A DNA stretch of 64,000 nucleotides from Siphonodentalium dalli (Eukaryota > Mollusca > Scaphopoda > Gadilida > Siphonodentaliidae), in the NCBI GenBank assembly GCA_032622095.1, contig CP136064.1, forward strand, positions 145,223,954-145,287,953. The letters run 5' to 3'. The translations under genes were made by a program, and so were the position numbers. This document shows positions 59,408-64,000 of this stretch, piece after piece; positions within the stretch are counted from its first letter, which is position 1; every line of letters begins with the position of its first letter. Below the pieces are notes generated by a model. The model was given only the letters and a program-made list of their open reading frames with translations. It was not told where the DNA came from and made no database searches.

Positions 59408-59721
59408 ATATGTAGACTGATCAAATGGGGAACTGACAAAGGCATCGACTTACTAGTACGTGTTTTGAAAAAGGACATGTTGCTTGGAGCTATCCCACTA
59501 GAACCAAACAGCGTGATAAATTATTTTTAACTTATTTTGAAACAATATACAATAACAATAAAGCAAAGTTTTCCGCAAAATCACTCAGTTTGAACGATTT
59601 TTTTTAATGAACTCAGATTACGTTATGACTGTGATAAGTTACTGGCACGATGCAACATGGAAATAACAGCATTTCAACAGAAGTGGTTAATTCTGGAGAA
59701 AGCACTAGCCTCCACACAATA
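59408..59721 (+). pseudogene. LINE-C ORF2 tail, copy 2
   Basis: Duplicate of 44837-45150, same frame breaks. Confidence 0.6.
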
Positions 59722-61667
59722 ATATGCCCACCAACAAATATATTCCATTTACCCGGGCAAACCGAAAAACATTTGTAAGACAATAACTACATATATCGTC
59801 CAATCATCTAGACTTCAAGAGCAATATATAACAAGAAAACCATAGTCAGAAATGGTAACGCCACCAAGATCATATTATTAGCCATAAATATAAATTATAA
59901 TATAATTATAATATAAAATATTATTCTAATATAGGCGCTAACTAATGACTTGTTAAATACCATCTAATAAATATTCATCTTATTCACAACTTTAAGGAGT
60001 CCTTCTGGCACACGAGAATATTTATCGCCGTTTGATTTGCACCAAGTGAACTCGGCGCATATATAATTGATAGAACTGACCTTTATTATGATGATCGTGT
60101 CGTTATTTGTTTAAGATACGTATAAATTGACATATACGCACCGTTCCCTATTCAAATCTATATATATCGCCCATTTTAGGGGACCTCCGCGAATTCGGGG
60201 ACTTCCGCAAAGTGATCTCCACAAATCGGGACCTACTGCAAATCGTCGCACCCAATGCAATTTGTAAACAAATACGATTGACATGCGTTTTAACGAAGTG
60301 AGCTTTAATTAAACGAAAGAAGCATTCTACATAAACTATTTGTCGTGGACTCAGCCAGTGTGCCATATATATGTGTCAACTAAGGTCGCTTTGCGTGGTA
60401 AAAGTGAAAAGTGAAAGTGGAAAATCCTATTGAAAATGAAACTGAAAGTAGCCTACAATTTTGGGAAATTCCGCGGCAGATTGCAGTGAATCTATACTAT
60501 TGGAAGTGAATGTACAATTCCTGGAATTCTATCAGATATCCCGACTCTGCTCGTTTTCGTGATCATAGGTTATATAGGCCCTATATGACCACGAAAACGA
60601 GTCGAGTCGCGATACATCCATCGGTACAAACACATTGTGTATACGATACAATTTTGACTTGATGACCAGAAAATAAAAGATGGCGGTTAATCCAAGTCTC
60701 CAACAGAACAGACATGCGCGCTCCAATTAAAATTACCCACAATTCACTTCACTACACAGGGGTTCCCAAAGGGTTTATATATTATTTTCAGGCTATCAGA
60801 GTATTTATATTTTCAACAACATATTATTACACCGGTGACTTTAAGTTTACAATTTCAGCCTGTCCTGACCCTATGGATACGATTTATCATATTTTCCAAA
60901 ACGTATTATACACCGGTGCCGTTAACATTACAATTTCAGCATATACGTGATTCTATGGGTACGATTGAGTAAGGTACAAAAAAAAAAATATCCAAGAATA
61001 TATTTCTCCATTCGACCATGAGTCTATACAGATCTGTACACTAGTGTCCATCCACTTCGTGGCGGTAATAAGGTGGTACACGAACGACTTAATCCAATCG
61101 ACAACCATGACGAATTTCTCAAAACTAAAAAAAAAGCCATTTGTACCTGCCTATTGTTATGACCTCCTTAAGATAGGTCTATATCTGATACTTCCGTGGC
61201 GCAAATAAATTTAGCAAAATGTTGTCAACGTCGAGATAAAGACAACGTTACCAGCCATTGATCAATTACAGTAACTATTCTTAAACCTCATAGATATTGC
61301 CGCTAGTGGTACGAAAGTAGGCCAGACGCCCACACGCACAATGCATGTGGTCGACTGGAACGTGCGCGCCAGTCAAATGTATGCATAAATGTAAGTTTGT
61401 TTGGTTACCCCTCCCCCACACGGCCCATTGATAAATGTTTGAATGCACATCTGTGTGTAAAATGACCGCAACTATATGTATATCTTTTGGTAATAAACAT
61501 TTAAAAAAAAGATGTGGCATGACCCGAAGATACAAATAACCAACGTGCATCTACTAAATAGTGCACACTGTCTCTATGGGGATTGACTATTTCGAGTAAC
61601 ATGAACGGAACGAGGAACAGGAACGAGTTCTGAGTAACAGAATGACTATTTCGAGTAACAGGAACGA
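59722..61667. other. non-coding flank with hairpin, copy 2
   Basis: Duplicate of 45151-47093, including the inverted repeat (about 60544-60603). No gene recognised. Confidence 0.5.
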
Positions 61668-62752
61668 GGAACAGAGATATAAGCTCACATTTCTCGCGTT
61701 TTGCTCTATGTAACGATACATATTATACATCATTCGAAGGGTTAGCATAGCCCCTTCATTAATAGTGCAACATTTAGACACTACTTTCGCGAACAAAGCG
61801 TACAATTGGCTAGGAACGGCGAGCTTTGAATAAGAAATTAGCTAAACACGAAAAAATCCGAGTACCGGGAATCAGGAACAGAGATATAAGTTCTCGCGTT
61901 TTGCGCTATGTAACGATACATATTATACATCATTCGAAAGGTAAGCATATCCCCTTCATTAATATTCCAACATTTAGACACTAATATTGCGAACAAAGCG
62001 TACATTTGGCCAGGAACGGCGAGCGTTGAATAAGAAATTAGCTAAAAACTGGAAAAAATCCGACTGACAGGAATCAGGAACAGAGATATAAGCTCATATT
62101 TCTCGCGTTTTACGCTATGTAAAAATACATATTGAACATCATTCGAAAGGTTAGCATAATTATCCCCTTCATTAATATTGCAACATTTAGACACTAATAT
62201 TGCGAATAAAGCGTACATTTGGCCAGGAACGGCGAGCGTTGAATAAATGTTGCAATCTTAATAAAGGGGAGATGCTAACCTTTCGAATGATGTATAATAT
62301 GTATTTTTACATAGCGTAAAACGCGAGAAATATGAGCTTACATCTCTGTTCCTCGATACCGGTTTATCGGATTTTTCCCCGTTTTTAGCTAATTTCTTAT
62401 TCAACGCTCGCCGTTCCTGGCCAATTGTACGCTTTGTTCACAAAATAGTGTCTAAATGTTGCAATATTAATGAAGGAAAGGTGCTAACCTTTCGAATGAT
62501 GTATGATATGTATTTTTACATAGCGTAAAACGCGAGTAATATGCACTTATATCTCTGTTCCTGATTCCTGTTAGTCGGATTTTTCCCCCAGTTTTTAGCT
62601 AATTTCTTATTCAACGCTCGCCGTCAATCCCTCTCTATGTCACAAACGCGAGTAATATGCACTTATATCTCTGTTCCTGATTCCTGTTAGTCGGATTTTC
62701 CCCCCAGTTTTTAGCTAATTTCTTATTCAACGCTCGCCGTCAATCCCTCTCT
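61668..62752. repeat. mirrored array of ~205-bp repeats, copy 2
   Basis: Same mirrored arrangement as 47094-48056, with an added 109-bp partial unit (about 62644-62752) bounded by CTCTCTATGTCAC on both sides. Confidence 0.85.
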
Positions 62753-62755
62753 ATG

Positions 62756-62956
62756 TCACATACAGAATGAACAAAGGGCATGAAGATTTCAACAATCGAA
62801 TCAATGTCACAATTGCTGCATTCGTCACGGCTGAAGCCAGGCTCCAACTTTTACAGCACTAATTAGAATCTGTTGGAATCAGAGCTGTTTATTGTGATAC
62901 GGATTCTCTTGTGTATATGGACACAACGGTAACTTGTGTATCCAGAGACAGTCCGA
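62756..62956 (+). pseudogene. family B DNA polymerase fragment, copy 2
   Basis: Duplicate of 48065-48267, with YCDTDS at about 62890-62907 and the same internal TAA. Confidence 0.7.
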
Positions 62957-64000
62957 ACAAGAAAACTAAGATGCATGCATCAGGTCACCCATGAACTATT
63001 TAGCAATAGAATAATTAAGTTCGGTTGCGGTTTCACAACGTTACAACTGACATACGATTACACAAGACACACCTTGAATGTGGAACTATGTAAGAGTGAA
63101 TATTAATGTTCTAAATCCCATGTTTCACCTTTAGTTGTGATTGGGGGGGGGGGTCGTACTTTATTAACACGCAAGTAGTGTAATTAAGTACGGTAATTAG
63201 AAGTAACAAATCGTTTAGTTTCTATCGTATCGACTGAAAGGGGTGAGCAGATTATTGGTGATGAATGTTCTCGTTAGCTGTCAATATAATATGCATATTT
63301 GCCCCGTTACGTTTATACACTGTAGCATTGGCGGGCCAGAGTGTGTTGACATGTTAATTGTTTGGTTCATTAATAACAGATCAGCGGGGATTTGTCGTGA
63401 AAACGTACACGTATACGTGGAAATATGCTACGGTTACGGTTAAATTAATGGTTCTTCTATTACATCACCGTGTATACTCGGTTTAAATAGGTATATTATA
63501 TAGGGACGTGTGCTCAATTTTGAGCAGTTGCAACAGAAGCAGCAAAAAAGGGTGTACAATTGGCAAATGATGAGGGGCGGTGTGACGTGTAACTAGGATT
63601 GAAATTAGATATGCAATTTGGAGATTATTGGATGAGGGATGTTATATTAATTATATTAAAGGGACGAGAGGGTTTAGTTGTCGAAAATATTTGTTCCAAA
63701 CACCGTAAACAGATCAATATTAAAACGCATACATTTTGGTTCAAATATACGATCACTATCCCTTAAAGGAATACGGTCCTGAAAAAACAATATTATTTTC
63801 TTTCAATATACCGATAATATATATATAAAATGTCCATTGGGCGCATATAATCTAATATTCGGCCGCCAATCGTTATTTTTATAACGATTCAAAAAAATTC
63901 CGAAGTTAGCCGAAGATTTTGTTGTAGACGAAGTCACGTGATCATCAGCCCGATCACGTGATTGTCACATGTAAACAGAAGCATAGCACGTGATCGAGCA
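62957..64000. other. unassigned DNA with CACGTG sites, copy 2, to window end
   Basis: Duplicate of 48268-49305. CACGTG occurs at 63935, 63955 and 63987; the fourth site lies beyond the window. No gene recognised. Confidence 0.5.

Larger units (their letters stand above)
50809..64000 (+). repeat. tandem duplication, copy 2 (runs off window)
   Basis: It repeats 38671-49305 with scattered substitutions. Differences seen: +10 nt at about 51066 keeping the integrase frame, +2.4 kb at 53441-55857, one more A at 56493-56501 keeping env open, and a 109-bp extra block at about 62644-62752. It continues past the window edge. Confidence 0.9.

Noticed and set aside
59225-59530. 101-codon ORF across the copy-2 3' LTR edge
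   Set aside because: It fuses LTR sequence to the LINE-C tail; copy 1 lacks the start codon.

Overview
This is invertebrate animal nuclear DNA, AT-rich and built almost entirely of transposable elements nested in one another. I see no convincing host gene, tRNA, rRNA or CRISPR array. The mix of APE-type LINEs, L1/Tx1-like LINEs, a hAT miniature element, a Maverick/Polinton-like DNA polymerase scrap and Ty3/gypsy retroelements (one with a baculovirus-F-like Env) suggests a lophotrochozoan, perhaps a mollusc. That placement is inference.

Layout. (1) 1-13411 is 'Gypsy-1', a Ty3/gypsy retrotransposon with one intact 1488-residue Gag-Pol (4071-8537) and very long LTRs. The 3' LTR is 8775-13411 (4.6 kb); the 5' LTR is cut by the window edge and ends at 3093. 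(2) 13412-25195 holds two head-to-head copies of one LINE family ('LINE-A': minus 13412-16660, plus 17610-24713) with fragments of a second LINE ('LINE-B') between and after them. Gypsy-1 sits inside the minus copy; a 1142-bp hAT-type miniature element sits inside the plus copy. (3) 25445-45150 is an L1/Tx1-like LINE ('LINE-C') broken first by about 4.6 kb of older repeats (25571-30166) and then by 'Gypsy-2' (32393-44836), a complete but decayed endogenous-retrovirus-like element: LTR, possible pre-gag ORF, gag, pol, env, LTR. (4) 38671-50808 is repeated in tandem as 50809 to the window end. The repeated unit starts in the Gypsy-2 integrase and includes the rest of that element, the LINE-C tail and about 5.7 kb of flanking non-coding DNA. 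Copy 2 has an uninterrupted env (55955-58168) and an extra 2.4-kb segment with two related minus-strand ORFs.

Gypsy-1 Gag-Pol keeps every catalytic residue I checked, so this copy could be recent. Gypsy-2 cannot move by itself: its gag and pol are frameshifted, its reverse transcriptase has an in-frame stop, and its integrase lacks the segment with the second catalytic aspartate. Its LTRs nevertheless differ at only 3-4 of 459 positions by eye, so insertion looks recent. Gypsy-2 plus-strand DNA is clearly poor in G, as in many retroviruses.

The less expected signals are: a 12-base motif (AACGCTCTTTAT) recurring about 20 times in otherwise unrelated repeats; a canonical UUUAAAC slippery heptamer in phase with the Gypsy-2 nucleocapsid zinc knuckle; two diverged antisense ORFs of unknown family; a mirrored array of ~205-bp repeats beside a DNA polymerase B fragment; and a cluster of four CACGTG sites. 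Coordinates of repeat and element edges without clean target duplications are approximate.
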